The notes beneath the pieces are model-generated. The model had not been told where the DNA came from. It did not search any database and saw nothing but the letters and a program-made list of their open reading frames with translations. DNA of 64,000 nucleotides from Streptomyces pseudovenezuelae. Its GTDB lineage: Bacteria; Actinomycetota; Actinomycetes; Streptomycetales; Streptomycetaceae. The stretch lies in contig NZ_KQ948151.1 in the NCBI RefSeq assembly GCF_001513955.1, positions 70,332 to 134,331 of the forward strand. The letters run 5' to 3'. Below, in pieces: positions 1-8,614 of the stretch (positions are counted from its first letter, which is position 1; each line of letters starts with the position of its first letter). The translations under genes were made by a program, and so were the position numbers.

Positions 1-42
1 CGGAGAGTGGCGAGCACAGGGACGGCGGAGGAGGGCTGACGG

Positions 43-627
43 ATGCGTGGCAGTGGCAGAACGACGAAGCGACTGTGGCGGTGGCGGAGCAATCCGCTGA
101 GACGACCCGACGACACCATCGAAGCCTGGATCATCCTGGCGATGTGGGCAGTATTCGCGGTGGGGGGCGCTGTCGCCGGACTGGTGACGGCCCACACAGT
201 CGCCGAGGGATTCGCCCACCAGCGCGCCGAACGACATTCCGCCCGGGCCGTCCTGCTCAGCGCCGTCCCGCCGGCTGTGCCCGCGGTCAAGGGCCCCGGG
301 AGCCGGGCTCGGGCGAAGGTCCGCTGGACGGCCCCTGACGGCACCACCCACGACGGATACGCCCAGGTCGAGCGCGGGCTGCGGGCCGGGGCCCGGACAA
401 CGGTCTGGCAGGACGACCAGGGCGCCCTCACCACCGAACCGACCGGTCCGGCCGAGGCCGCCGCCGAGGCTGTCCTTTTCGGGGTGGCCGCGGTGTTCAC
501 CGTCTCCGGCGTCACGTTCGGCGCCGGTGCCGCCGTACGGTCGCGACTCGACCAGCGGCGCTTCGCCGAGTGGGGCAGGGAGTGGGACCTGGTCGGCCCG
601 CAGTGGGGTGGCCGCAAGGCCGGCTGA
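43..627 (+). CDS. Rv1733c-family two-pass membrane protein
   Basis: This 194-residue protein belongs to the family of the mycobacterial DosR-regulated membrane protein Rv1733c; its molecular role is unknown. A basic, Trp-rich N-terminus (RLWRWRSNPLRR) precedes a membrane segment at about residues 28-50. A soluble domain of about 90 residues follows, then a second membrane segment at about 143-165 and a charged tail (EWDLVGPQWGG). The start is supported by GGAGGAGG at 28-35. A paralogue with the same layout is encoded at 22130-22699. The family assignment rests on the conserved head and tail and on the dormancy-type neighbourhood. Confidence 0.8.
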   Translation: MRGSGRTTKRLWRWRSNPLRRPDDTIEAWIILAMWAVFAVGGAVAGLVTAHTVAEGFAHQRAERHSARAVLLSAVPPAVPAVKGPGSRARAKVRWTAPDGTTHDGYAQVERGLRAGARTTVWQDDQGALTTEPTGPAEAAAEAVLFGVAAVFTVSGVTFGAGAAVRSRLDQRRFAEWGREWDLVGPQWGGRKAG

Positions 628-672
628 TGCCGGGATCACCGACAACACGGTTCGTCGTGCGTGCCGTCGACA

Positions 673-688
673 GGGTCCATGGGGCCCC
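673..688. promoter_or_regulatory. DevR/DosR-like box candidate
   Basis: The sequence GGGTCCATGGGGCCCC lies about 130 bases before the start at 818. It fits the recurring pattern GGGNC-N4-GNCCC with one mismatch. The mycobacterial DosR box (GGGAC-TWWA-GTCCC core) has the same 5-4-5 spacing. Such a short GC-rich pattern also occurs by chance in this genome. Confidence 0.35.
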
Positions 689-817
689 GGGACAGGGCCG
701 AACGCCTCTGCCGCGCCCCCCGCAGGCGCGTTGCAATGGAGGAAGCAGGGAGGACTTCCTGCTGTGGTGCGGTGGTCGCGTTCGCCGCGCCGTGACGCTC
801 GGCCGGGGAGGCCGCAT

Positions 818-2143
818 ATGCGTTTCGACGACCGCAGAGCAGCCGGGCTACGGCTGGCCCGGTGCCTGGATTTCCTGCGCGGGCAGGACGTGGTGGTGCT
901 GGGGCTGCCGCGCGGTGGCGTGCCCGTGGCCTTCGAGGTGGCCCGAGAACTGGACGTGCCGCTGGATGTGCTCGTGGTCCGCAAACTGGGAGTGCCCTCT
1001 GAGCCGGAGTGGGGCTTCGGCGCCGTGAGTGAGTACGGGGGCCGCGTCCTCAATCCGGACGTACTCAAGGAGGCGGGGGTGGACCCCGCTGCCCAGTGCG
1101 CCGTGGAACGGACCGAACGGGCCGAAGTGGACCGGCGGGTCCGCCGCTACCGCGACGGGCGCGAGCCCGTCCCTGTGGCCGGCCGCACCGTGGTCGTCGT
1201 GGATGACGGCCTGGCCACCGGCGCCACTGCCGAGGCCGCCTGCCGGATCGTCCGTGACCGGGGCGCGGCCCGGGTGGTCCTCGCCGTACCCGTGGGGCCG
1301 GAACGGACGGTCACGCGGCTGCGCGGGACGGTCGACCAGGTGATCTGCTTGCAGACGGTGCGATTTTTCGGTTCGGTAGGCGCCTGGTACCACGACTTCA
1401 CACAGACCCCCGACGACGAGGTGACCGCCCTGCTGGCGCGGGCCCGTCGTGCGGAGGAGGCGCCGCCCGTCCCCCGACCACCGGTCGACCGGGAGGTGCG
1501 GGTGCCGGTCGGCAGGGTGGAACTGGCCGCCCGACTCGTCGTCCCTGACGCGGCCCCGGCGGTGGTGGCGTTCGCCCACGGCAGCGGCAGCAGCCGCCAC
1601 CGTTCCCGCAACCGGTATCTCGCGCAGACCCTCCACCGCGCCCGACTCGGCACACTCCTGTTCGACCTGCTCACCGAGGACGAGGAACGCGACCGGCACA
1701 ACGCCTTCGACGTCGTACTGCTGGCCCGGCGCCTGCATGCCGCCGCTCTGTGGCTGCGCCATGAGACCCCACTGCCGGTGGGCTTCTTCGGGGCCGGCAC
1801 CGGCACGGCCGCCGCCCTGGAAGCCGCGGTCCTCCCCGGCACCGACATCCACGCGATCGTCTCCCGCGGCGGCCGACCCGGGCTGGCAGGTCCCGTCGCC
1901 CTGGCGCAGGTGCGAGCCCCCACCCTGCTGATCGTCGGCAGCCGCGACACCCGGGTTCTCAGCCTCAACCGGCTCGCCGCCGACCAGTTGTGCTGTGAGC
2001 ACCGGATCGCCGTGGTCCCCGGCGCGTCCCATCTCTTCGAGGAACCCGGCGCCCTGGCTGCCGTCGCCGAACTGGCCCGGGACTGGTTCACCGCCCACCT
2101 CGTCCGTCAGGAGAACGGCACGGCACCGCGCCGGACGGCATGA
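818..2143 (+). CDS. Phosphoribosyltransferase / dienelactone-hydrolase-like fusion
   Basis: This 441-residue two-domain protein resembles mycobacterial Rv0571c, a DosR-regulon member. Residues 1 to about 215 form a type I phosphoribosyltransferase with the PRPP loop VVVVDDGLATGATA near residue 127. From about residue 225 an alpha/beta-hydrolase domain follows (VAFAHGSGSSRHRSRNRYL; later LIVGSRDTRV with the acid region and GASHLF with the His). At the nucleophile elbow the sequence reads GFFGAGTGTAA, with Gly where family members usually carry Ser (GASTG). The hydrolase half may therefore be inactive. The ATG at 818 was chosen because GGGGAGG lies at 805-811. The substrate is unknown. Confidence 0.85.
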   Translation: MRFDDRRAAGLRLARCLDFLRGQDVVVLGLPRGGVPVAFEVARELDVPLDVLVVRKLGVPSEPEWGFGAVSEYGGRVLNPDVLKEAGVDPAAQCAVERTERAEVDRRVRRYRDGREPVPVAGRTVVVVDDGLATGATAEAACRIVRDRGAARVVLAVPVGPERTVTRLRGTVDQVICLQTVRFFGSVGAWYHDFTQTPDDEVTALLARARRAEEAPPVPRPPVDREVRVPVGRVELAARLVVPDAAPAVVAFAHGSGSSRHRSRNRYLAQTLHRARLGTLLFDLLTEDEERDRHNAFDVVLLARRLHAAALWLRHETPLPVGFFGAGTGTAAALEAAVLPGTDIHAIVSRGGRPGLAGPVALAQVRAPTLLIVGSRDTRVLSLNRLAADQLCCEHRIAVVPGASHLFEEPGALAAVAELARDWFTAHLVRQENGTAPRRTA

Positions 2144-2230
2144 CCGCGGCGGAGCAATGCGGCATGACCGCGGCCAAGTCGTGCGGCCTTGTCGGAGTCT
2201 CCCCCAGGCCACTCGACGCCCGTGTCGCAA

Positions 2231-2244
2231 GGCCCAACGGTCCC
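2231..2244. promoter_or_regulatory. DevR/DosR-like box candidate
   Basis: GGCCCAACGGTCCC lies about 95 bases upstream of the gene at 2339. It matches the 5-4-5 palindrome with one mismatch. Confidence 0.35.
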
Positions 2245-2338
2245 TGGTAGCACACCGCTCGGCCCTCCCGGCCGCCTTCTGCCCGCGGTGCACTGGAAGT
2301 GAGGAAAACTCGCGTTGTCCGGGAAACAGGAGAGTGAC

Positions 2339-2806
2339 ATGACCACGTCCCGCACCTTCCGCCACATCAAGCCGGGCGCCACGTTGCCGCCTCCCCGGGC
2401 GCACACGTCGGCCACGGCCACCCTCGCGGCAGGCACGGCCCCGCGGGCGGGCAACCCGCTGTCCGCCGTCGACCACGTCGCCGACTTCTACGGCGCCTAC
2501 ACCGACGCGTTGACCGACCGGGGCCGTGGGCAGCTCGTCGACGCCCTGCGCCGCCACTACCTCACGCCCGAGCTGCACCGCAGCCTGGCCCGCTGGGAAG
2601 CGACGCACCACCGGGACGGGGTACTGCGCGCCGCGGGCACTCCAACAGCCTGGCAGGTCGACTACAACGACAGCGGCACGGGGCACTGCTGGAGCCGGGT
2701 CACCCTCACCTGGGAGGACACCGGGAACCAGCCCCATCACACCCACCTCGTGGTCCAGTCCGACCTCGAGACGCGACGCGTCTCCGGTATCCGGGAGGAC
2801 CGGTAG
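2339..2806 (+). CDS. Hypothetical protein, 155 aa
   Basis: No family is recognised with certainty. The N-terminal 45 residues are low in complexity. The rest (from SAVDHVADFYGAYTDAL) alternates a helical part with strands and has the look of small NTF2-like or DUF3828-type proteins. There is no signal peptide or membrane segment. The ATG at 2339 follows AGGAGAG at 2329-2335; a TTG at 2315 would add eight residues but has a poorer ribosome site. A DevR-like box candidate lies upstream, so co-regulation with the neighbours is plausible but unproven. Confidence 0.65.
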   Translation: MTTSRTFRHIKPGATLPPPRAHTSATATLAAGTAPRAGNPLSAVDHVADFYGAYTDALTDRGRGQLVDALRRHYLTPELHRSLARWEATHHRDGVLRAAGTPTAWQVDYNDSGTGHCWSRVTLTWEDTGNQPHHTHLVVQSDLETRRVSGIREDR

Positions 2807-2944
2807 CCGCGGCGCCGTGAAACAGCGCACGACGGTGGTTCCCCCGAACGCCGGTGCCGCGTTCGTGCCGGCGTCGAACCCCAGGACCGCGCGCGCCCGG
2901 CCGGTCGCGGACCGCCTGCTCTGTGGTCCCCGCGACTCAGGGAT

Positions 2945-2958
2945 GGGTCGAACGGCCC
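2945..2958. promoter_or_regulatory. DevR/DosR-like box candidate (exact pattern match)
   Basis: GGGTCGAACGGCCC lies about 56 bases upstream of the response-regulator start at 3014. Its exact reverse complement occurs at 11102-11115 between the CBS and stress-protein genes. Confidence 0.45.
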
Positions 2959-3013
2959 TGCCGTATGACTCCGAGGACGGCGCAGACTGGATCCCAGGAG
3001 GCGGATCGCACAC

Positions 3014-3718
3014 ATGCAGGGGCAGGCCCGAGGATCGTCCAAGGAGACGCGAGTGCTGGTCGTGGAGGACGACCGGGGCATCGCGGAGTCCCTGGAGCGC
3101 GGTCTGCGGCAGGCCGGATACACGGTCGAGGGCGTCCGCACCGGCCGTGCCGCCCTCGCGGCCGCATCCTGCGACGTCGTGCTCCTCGATCTGGGGCTGC
3201 CCGACATCGACGGAGTCGAGGTCTGCCGACGGCTTCGCGCCCGGTCGGACGCCGCGATCATCGCCGTGACGGCACGGGGTGAGGAGGCGGACCGGGTGGT
3301 CGCGCTGGACGAGGGCGCCGACGACTACCTGGTCAAGCCGTTCGGGCTGGCCGAGCTCCTGGCCCGGATGCGTGCGGTGCTGCGCCGCCGACGTCCGGCC
3401 GGTCCGGAGATCCTGCGTCACGGGCCGCTGGCGGTCGATCTGCGCACCCGGCAGGTCGCGATGGACGGGCGCCCGGTCGCGCTGACGCCTAAGGAGTTCT
3501 GCATCCTGGAGTGCCTGGCCGCCGATCCGGGGCGGGTGGTGACCCGGCAGGAAATCCTGGAACGGGCCTGGGACGCCCACTGGTACGGGCCCACGAAGGT
3601 GCTGGACGTGCACATAGCGGCGCTGCGCCGCAAGCTCGGCGCACCGGGGCTGATCGAGACGGTGTACGGGCACGGGTTCCGGCTGGGGGCGGTCGAGGGG
3701 CTCCGGGAACCGCCGTGA
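3014..3718 (+). CDS. OmpR-family response regulator
   Basis: This 234-residue DNA-binding response regulator has an N-terminal receiver domain: acidic pocket LVVEDD at 16-21, phosphoacceptor Asp in VVLLDLGLPD near residue 59, and conserved Lys in DDYLVKPFG near residue 107. A winged-helix OmpR/PhoB domain follows (LTPKEFCILECLA; VLDVHIAALRRKLG). Its GTGA stop-start overlap with the histidine kinase at 3715 indicates one translationally coupled two-component system. The ATG start follows AGGAGG at 2996-3001; a later GTG at 3053 would remove part of the receiver. The signal it answers to cannot be read from sequence. Confidence 0.93.
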   Translation: MQGQARGSSKETRVLVVEDDRGIAESLERGLRQAGYTVEGVRTGRAALAAASCDVVLLDLGLPDIDGVEVCRRLRARSDAAIIAVTARGEEADRVVALDEGADDYLVKPFGLAELLARMRAVLRRRRPAGPEILRHGPLAVDLRTRQVAMDGRPVALTPKEFCILECLAADPGRVVTRQEILERAWDAHWYGPTKVLDVHIAALRRKLGAPGLIETVYGHGFRLGAVEGLREPP

Positions 3719-5103
3719 CCCGCCGGATCACCCTGACGCTTCTCGCGCTGACCACCGTTCTGCTGGTGCTGGCGGTCGTACCGCTCGGGGTGCTGATGAC
3801 GGCTCGGGAACGCGTGGCCTTCCGCGACGACCAGCAGGCGACCACCCGGGCGATCGCCGCGGCGGCCGAGGAACACCTCTCCGATCACCGGCCGGCCACC
3901 GCCATGCGCAAGGAACTGCACGCCGCGGCCGAGGCGGGGGACTGCGCCGCCGTGTACGACGCGTCCGCGCGGCTGGTCGCGAGCACGGAGTGCACCGCCG
4001 CTCAGGGTGAAGAGGCGCGTGAGCTGGTGGATCGGGTGCTGGCCGGGCACGAACCGGCGCCGCCGGAGAACGAGGGCCGGCTGCTCGCCGCGGAACCCGC
4101 CGGTGACGTCCGACAGCCCGCGGGTGCCGTCGTGCTCGCTCGTTCCGCCGCACCCCTGAACGCCCGCATCGCCGGGATCTGGGGCTGGTCCGCCGGGATC
4201 GGCCTGCTGGGGCTCGCCGCGTCCGTGCTGCTGTCCGTACGCCTTGCCCGCTGGGTGAGCCGCCCCCTGTCGACCCTGGACACGGCTGCCCAGCGGCTGG
4301 GCGAGGGTGTCCTCGGCGAGCGGGCGGCCGTCGACGGCGGGCCACCGGAGGTACGCCGGCTGGCCGCCACGTTCAACACGATGGCGGCCCGTACGGAAGC
4401 CCTGGTGCACGGCCACCGGGCCGTGATCGCCGATGTGTCGCACCAGCTGCGCACCCCCCTGGCCGCCCTGCGGCTGCGGCTCGACGTCCTGGCGGCCGGG
4501 GCCGAGGGTGACACCGCGGAGGAACTCGCCGCCGCTCAGGGAGAGATCGCCCGGCTGTCCCGGCTGGTCGACGGACTGCTGGCGGTGGCCCGCGCCGAAC
4601 AGGCGACCCCCCGTCCGGTCGCCGTCCGGGTCGACGAGGTGGTGGCGGAGCGCGTGGACGCCTGGTCACCTGTGGCCGAGGAGCGCAACGTGCTGCTGAC
4701 CACCCCCTCGAGACCCGCCCTGGCCGCTTCGCTGGGCAGTGGACACCTGGAGCAGATCCTCGACAACCTGATCGCGAACGCCCTTGACGCCGTTCCCGAC
4801 GGCGGGAGCGTGACGGTCGGCCTTCGAGCGGCGGGCCGCTTCGCGCGGGTGCGAGTGACGGACGACGGTCCCGGCATGGACACCGACGCCAAGGCGGTCG
4901 CGTTCCACCGGTTCGGCAGTTCCCGGGCCAGAGGCACCGGCCTGGGGCTGGCCATCGTCCACCGGCTCGTCACCGTCAACGGTGGCACCGTGGAGCTGGC
5001 GGACACTCCGGGGGGCGGGCTGACGGTCGTGCTGGATCTGCCGCTGTGGTCGCGAGGCGAGCCCCGGCGGCACGCGGCGTCCGTGCCGGAGACCGGTGCG
5101 TGA
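3715..5103 (+). CDS. Sensor histidine kinase
   Basis: This 462-residue membrane kinase partners the upstream response regulator. It has a membrane helix at about residues 5-28, an extracellular domain of about 120 residues with two Cys, a second helix at about 155-178, a HAMP linker, and a HisKA box with the phosphorylated His in ADVSHQLRTPLAALRLRL (near residue 243). The HATPase_c domain has the N box (DNLIANALDAV), G1 (DDGPGM) and G2 (GTGLGLAIV). The GTG start at 3715 overlaps the regulator stop by four bases. The two extracytoplasmic cysteines might sense redox state, but that is speculation. Confidence 0.92.
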   Translation: MTRRITLTLLALTTVLLVLAVVPLGVLMTARERVAFRDDQQATTRAIAAAAEEHLSDHRPATAMRKELHAAAEAGDCAAVYDASARLVASTECTAAQGEEARELVDRVLAGHEPAPPENEGRLLAAEPAGDVRQPAGAVVLARSAAPLNARIAGIWGWSAGIGLLGLAASVLLSVRLARWVSRPLSTLDTAAQRLGEGVLGERAAVDGGPPEVRRLAATFNTMAARTEALVHGHRAVIADVSHQLRTPLAALRLRLDVLAAGAEGDTAEELAAAQGEIARLSRLVDGLLAVARAEQATPRPVAVRVDEVVAERVDAWSPVAEERNVLLTTPSRPALAASLGSGHLEQILDNLIANALDAVPDGGSVTVGLRAAGRFARVRVTDDGPGMDTDAKAVAFHRFGSSRARGTGLGLAIVHRLVTVNGGTVELADTPGGGLTVVLDLPLWSRGEPRRHAASVPETGA

Positions 5104-5221
5104 GTGCCCGAGATCTTTACCGGTTCTGAAGAAGAGGTGAGCAGGTTCCCGGGGACCGGCGGCACAGCCTGGAGATGTACGCAGCCGAGTTCGGGCCACC
5201 GATCCTCCAGGAGTCGCTGCC

Positions 5222-5608
5222 ATGTCCTTTCCGCCTCATGACTTCGGCCACAGAGCCCCGTCCCCCGGTGCGGTGCGCGCACGCGACCGCGGGGTGAAGC
5301 GGGTCCACAGCCTCACTCGGTGGATCGCTGCCGCCGCGCTCGCCGGCACCGCCGCCCTCGGAGCCGTCTACACCCATCTGCTGCCCGGCAGTTCGACGCC
5401 GTCCACCCCGGCGGGACCCGTCGTGCACGAGCCGGCGCCCGCCTCCTCCACAACGTCCGACGCGACCACGGGAGACGACTCCGGCAGCCACGAGGGCGAT
5501 GACGACGACGGCGCGGCACCGCGGACGACACAGCCGGCCCTGCAGGCTCCGGCGCAGCCACCCACCCCCACCCAGCAGCAACCCCAGTCCACGACGGGGG
5601 CGTCATGA
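5222..5608 (+). CDS. Membrane-anchored, acidic low-complexity protein
   Basis: This 128-residue protein has a cytoplasmic N-terminus, one membrane segment at about residues 34-55 (WIAAAALAGTAALGAVYTHL) and a Pro/Thr/Asp-rich tail with a short acidic run (GDDDDG). It overlaps the ApbE start by ATGA. In comparable streptomycete operons this position is held by an FMN-binding-domain protein that ApbE flavinylates. No such domain is visible here, so it may be only the anchor and linker of one. It could also be a simple spacer or signalling protein. Confidence 0.65.
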   Translation: MSFPPHDFGHRAPSPGAVRARDRGVKRVHSLTRWIAAAALAGTAALGAVYTHLLPGSSTPSTPAGPVVHEPAPASSTTSDATTGDDSGSHEGDDDDGAAPRTTQPALQAPAQPPTPTQQQPQSTTGAS

Positions 5609-6591
5609 CCCGTCGAGCCGCGTCCCCGTCCCTCACACCCGGGCCCGCCGAGGCAGTGTTCCCCGCCCTCGGCACCACGGCCACGCTGCTGGTGACGGCC
5701 CCGTCCGCCCTGGCCGCCGCAGAGGCGGTCCTGCGGGCCGAGCTGGCCGCCGTGGACTTGACGTGCAGCCGCTTCCGGCCGGACTCCGAACTCACCCGGG
5801 TGAACCTGGCCGCGGGCACGACGGTGACAGTGAGCGAGCGTTTCGCCGAAGCGCTGGACGCCGCGCTACGTACCGCCGAACTCACCGGCGGAGCCGTGGA
5901 CCCCACCGTCGGCCGCGCGGTGATCGCGCTCGGCTACGACCGCACCTTCTCCTCCCTGCGCCCCGACGACGTACGCCCCTTGCCGGTGTTCCGGCCCGCT
6001 CCCGGCTGGCGCAGCATCGTCTGGAACGCGCGTACCCGGCGGCTGCGCCTGCCTCCGGACACGTACCTCGACCTGGGCTCATCCGCCAAGGCCCTCACCG
6101 CCGACCGGGCCGCCCGCCGGGCCGCTGCCGCCGTCGGCTGCGGCGTGGTGGTCAACCTGGGCGGCGATCTGGCGGTGGCCGGGACACCGCCGGACGGCGG
6201 CTGGCGGATAGCCCTCGCCGACGACCACGCCGTGCCCGCGCGATCCCGTTGTCCGGCCGTCGCGGTGACCAACGGCGCGCTGGCGACCTCCGGGGTCCGG
6301 GTGCGCACTTGGCGGCGGGCCGGACGCACCGTGCACCACATCGTGGACCCGGTGACCGGCGAGCCCGCCGTGCCCGTCTGGCACACCGTCACCGTCGCGG
6401 CCGCCGACTGCGTGGACGCGAACGCCGCCAGCACGGCGGCGATCGTGCTGGGCCACTCGGCCGAGGGCTGGCTGCGCCGCACGGGACTCCCCGCCCGCCT
6501 GGTGGCCCCGGACGGCCAGGTCACACGTCTCGGGGGCTGGCCGCCCGACGCCTCCGCTCCCGAGACCGCGGCTCCTGGAGGTACGCGATGA
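5605..6591 (+). CDS. apbE: FAD:protein FMN transferase (ApbE family)
   Basis: ApbE enzymes hydrolyse FAD and attach FMN to a Thr or Ser of a target flavoprotein, usually on the outer face of the membrane. The 328-residue product carries the family marks: CSRFRPDSELTRVN early on, GGAVDPTVGR near residue 95, the NLGGDLAVAG metal/FAD region near residue 185 and VHHIVDPVTGEP near residue 245. No signal peptide is evident. It is coupled by four-base overlaps to the genes on both sides, a redox operon with a haem-type membrane protein and a NuoF-like protein. The acceptor protein is not apparent in the operon. Confidence 0.9.
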   Translation: MTRRAASPSLTPGPAEAVFPALGTTATLLVTAPSALAAAEAVLRAELAAVDLTCSRFRPDSELTRVNLAAGTTVTVSERFAEALDAALRTAELTGGAVDPTVGRAVIALGYDRTFSSLRPDDVRPLPVFRPAPGWRSIVWNARTRRLRLPPDTYLDLGSSAKALTADRAARRAAAAVGCGVVVNLGGDLAVAGTPPDGGWRIALADDHAVPARSRCPAVAVTNGALATSGVRVRTWRRAGRTVHHIVDPVTGEPAVPVWHTVTVAAADCVDANAASTAAIVLGHSAEGWLRRTGLPARLVAPDGQVTRLGGWPPDASAPETAAPGGTR

Positions 6592-7277
6592 CGACCCTGG
6601 CCCTGACGGGCAGCCCGCTCTGGTACGCCAGCAGGGTCGGCGGCACCCTGTCGCTTTTGCTGCTGACCGCCACGGTCGTGCTCGGCATCGCCTCCGGAGG
6701 GCGCGCCGCACCCCGCCGGATCGGCCGTTTCGAGATCGGCCTGCTGCACCGCAACCTGTCCCTGCTGACGCTGGTGTTCCTGGTCATGCACGTGGTCACC
6801 GCGGTACTCGATCCGTTCGTCCATCTGGGGTGGGCGGTGACCGTGGTCCCGTTCGGCGCGTCGTACCGTCCGTTCTGGCTCGGTCTGGGCACGGTCGCTC
6901 TCGACCTGGTGCTGGCGGTCCTGGTCACCAGTGCGGTGCGGCTGCGCATCGGGGTGCGCCGCTGGAAGGCCGTGCACTGGCTGGCGTACGCGGCCTGGCC
7001 CCTCGCCCTCTTCCATGGCGTCGGAACGGGCACGGACACCCGGCTGTCCCTCCAGCTGTGGCTCTACGCCGGCTGCCTCGTGTCCGTGGTCGGCGCGGTG
7101 TGGTGGAGGCTGGCGAGGTCCGGCCCCGGACATGTCGCGGGACGCCTCGTCGCCGCGGTGACCGCGATGGCCGTACCGGTGCTCCTCACGGCGTTCCTGG
7201 CCGCCGGGCCGCTGCAGCCCGGGTGGGCCAGGCGCGCAGCCGCCACGATGCTCCTCCATCTGGGGGGTGGACGATGA
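6588..7277 (+). CDS. Ferric-reductase-like transmembrane cytochrome
   Basis: This 229-residue integral membrane protein has about six helices and fits the ferric-reductase-like / cytochrome b family. Paired histidines that could bind haem occur in GLLHRNLSLLTLVFLVMHVV (residues about 49-66) and in the helix WKAVHWLAYAAWPLALFHGV (about 125-144). The ATG at 6588 overlaps the apbE stop. In this operon it probably passes electrons across the membrane between the soluble NuoF-like/ferredoxin pair and an external acceptor; this is inferred from context. Confidence 0.85.
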   Translation: MTTLALTGSPLWYASRVGGTLSLLLLTATVVLGIASGGRAAPRRIGRFEIGLLHRNLSLLTLVFLVMHVVTAVLDPFVHLGWAVTVVPFGASYRPFWLGLGTVALDLVLAVLVTSAVRLRIGVRRWKAVHWLAYAAWPLALFHGVGTGTDTRLSLQLWLYAGCLVSVVGAVWWRLARSGPGHVAGRLVAAVTAMAVPVLLTAFLAAGPLQPGWARRAAATMLLHLGGGR

Positions 7278-8614
7278 ACTCCTCGGCGCCGACGCCTTCC
7301 GCCGCGTACCGCACGACCGCGACGGGCACGCCTGCAGGCGCCCGGCTCCTGGCGGGCTGGTACGACACCGGAAGGCCGGCCGACCTGAACGAGCACCTGC
7401 TGCGATACGGGCCTCCCCCGGTCGCCATGGCGCGCGGTCACCGCCACTCGATGCCTCTGTTGCGGGCCGTGGAGGCGGCCGGGCTCACCGGACGTGGCGG
7501 CGCCGGCTTCCCGACCGCCGCCAAGTTGCGTGCGGTGGCGGCGCGACGGGGTCGAGCCGTGGTCGTCGTGAACGCCATGGAGAGCGAACCGCCCAGCCGC
7601 AAGGACCAGTTCCTCCTCGCCGTCGCACCACACCTCGTCCTCGACGGTGCCGTTCTCGCCGCCGAGGCGGTCGGCGCGGACACCGTCCACATCTGCCTGC
7701 CACGCGGCCGTCCCGCCCAGTACCAGCAGCTGCACACCGCCCTCGGCGACCGCGGGCGGGCTCACCTCGATGTCGTGTCGCTGCTGCTGCACGCCCTTCC
7801 CCACACCTACGTCTCCAGCGAGTCGACGTCTCTGGTGCGCTGGCTCAACGGGGGCGAGGCCCGGCCGCTGGGCAACCCGCCACGCAGTCACGAGCGCGGT
7901 GTCGCACGACTGCCCACGCTCGTCCACAACGCCGAGACGCTGGCCCATCTGGCCCTGGTCGCCCGTTACGGCCCCGACTGGTACCGGCAGACAGGGACAT
8001 CCGACGAACCGGGCACGACGCTCGTCACCGTCTCCGGGGCCGTGGCCGCGCCCGGGGTCCTGGAGGTCGCGCTCGGCACGCCGCTCGCGACGCTCCTCGA
8101 CGGCGCCGGCGGGCCCACGGAGCCGTTGCGGGCAGTGCTGCTCGGCGGCTTCGCGGGCGTCTGGCTGCCGGCCGGACACCTGCGCACCCCCCTCACCCGG
8201 CACGACCTGGCCGAGCTGGGCGCCGCGCCGGGCGCGGGCGCGCTCGTCGCGCTTCCGCGGGCCGCCTGCGGGCTGACCGAGACGGCCCGGGTCCTCGCCT
8301 ACCTGGCCGCGCACAGTGCGCGTCAGTGCGGTCCCTGTCGTCTCGGACTGCCCGCGGTGGCCGAGGACTTCGCCGCCCTGGCCGCCGGACGGCCCGACCC
8401 GGACCTGCTCTCCCGCCTGCACCGGCGCACCGGCCTGCTGCCGGACCGGGGCGCCTGCCGCCACCCCGACGGCGCGGCCCGACTCGCCGCCTCCGCCCTG
8501 CGCACCTTCGCCGACGACGTCGACCACCACCTCACGCGGGGCGCCTGCCCGAACGCCCATCGGCCGCCCCTGCTCCCCGTACCACCCGCCGAGCCCCCGG
8601 AGGCATGGAGATGA
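7274..8614 (+). CDS. NuoF-like NADH:acceptor oxidoreductase, iron-sulfur
   Basis: This 446-residue protein resembles the 51-kDa (NuoF) subunit of complex I. It has the FMN/NADH loop TGRGGAGFPTAAKL near residue 74, NAMESEPPSRKDQFLL near residue 98, a SLBB-like middle part (TVSGAVAAPGVLEVALGTPL) and a C-terminal Fe-S domain. The Fe-S motif reads SARQCGPCRLG where NuoF has ESCGxCxPCR, so the first of the usual cysteines is Ala. A further Cys follows in GACRHPDGA. A full four-Cys 4Fe-4S site is therefore doubtful. It overlaps both neighbours by four bases and probably feeds electrons to the adjacent ferredoxin or cytochrome. Confidence 0.85.
   Translation: MNSSAPTPSAAYRTTATGTPAGARLLAGWYDTGRPADLNEHLLRYGPPPVAMARGHRHSMPLLRAVEAAGLTGRGGAGFPTAAKLRAVAARRGRAVVVVNAMESEPPSRKDQFLLAVAPHLVLDGAVLAAEAVGADTVHICLPRGRPAQYQQLHTALGDRGRAHLDVVSLLLHALPHTYVSSESTSLVRWLNGGEARPLGNPPRSHERGVARLPTLVHNAETLAHLALVARYGPDWYRQTGTSDEPGTTLVTVSGAVAAPGVLEVALGTPLATLLDGAGGPTEPLRAVLLGGFAGVWLPAGHLRTPLTRHDLAELGAAPGAGALVALPRAACGLTETARVLAYLAAHSARQCGPCRLGLPAVAEDFAALAAGRPDPDLLSRLHRRTGLLPDRGACRHPDGAARLAASALRTFADDVDHHLTRGACPNAHRPPLLPVPPAEPPEAWR

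Noticed and set aside
848..3673. Very long open frame (941 codons) on the minus strand opposite the fusion gene and the response regulator
   Set aside because: It mirrors real plus-strand genes with clear domains; its translation is low-complexity Arg/Gly/Pro-rich with no family match. Such antisense frames are common in high-GC genomes.
5499..6587. Upstream extension of the cytochrome gene frame
   Set aside because: It overlaps ApbE in another frame and is Arg/Pro-rich; the ATG at 6588 with the four-base overlap gives a normal membrane protein.
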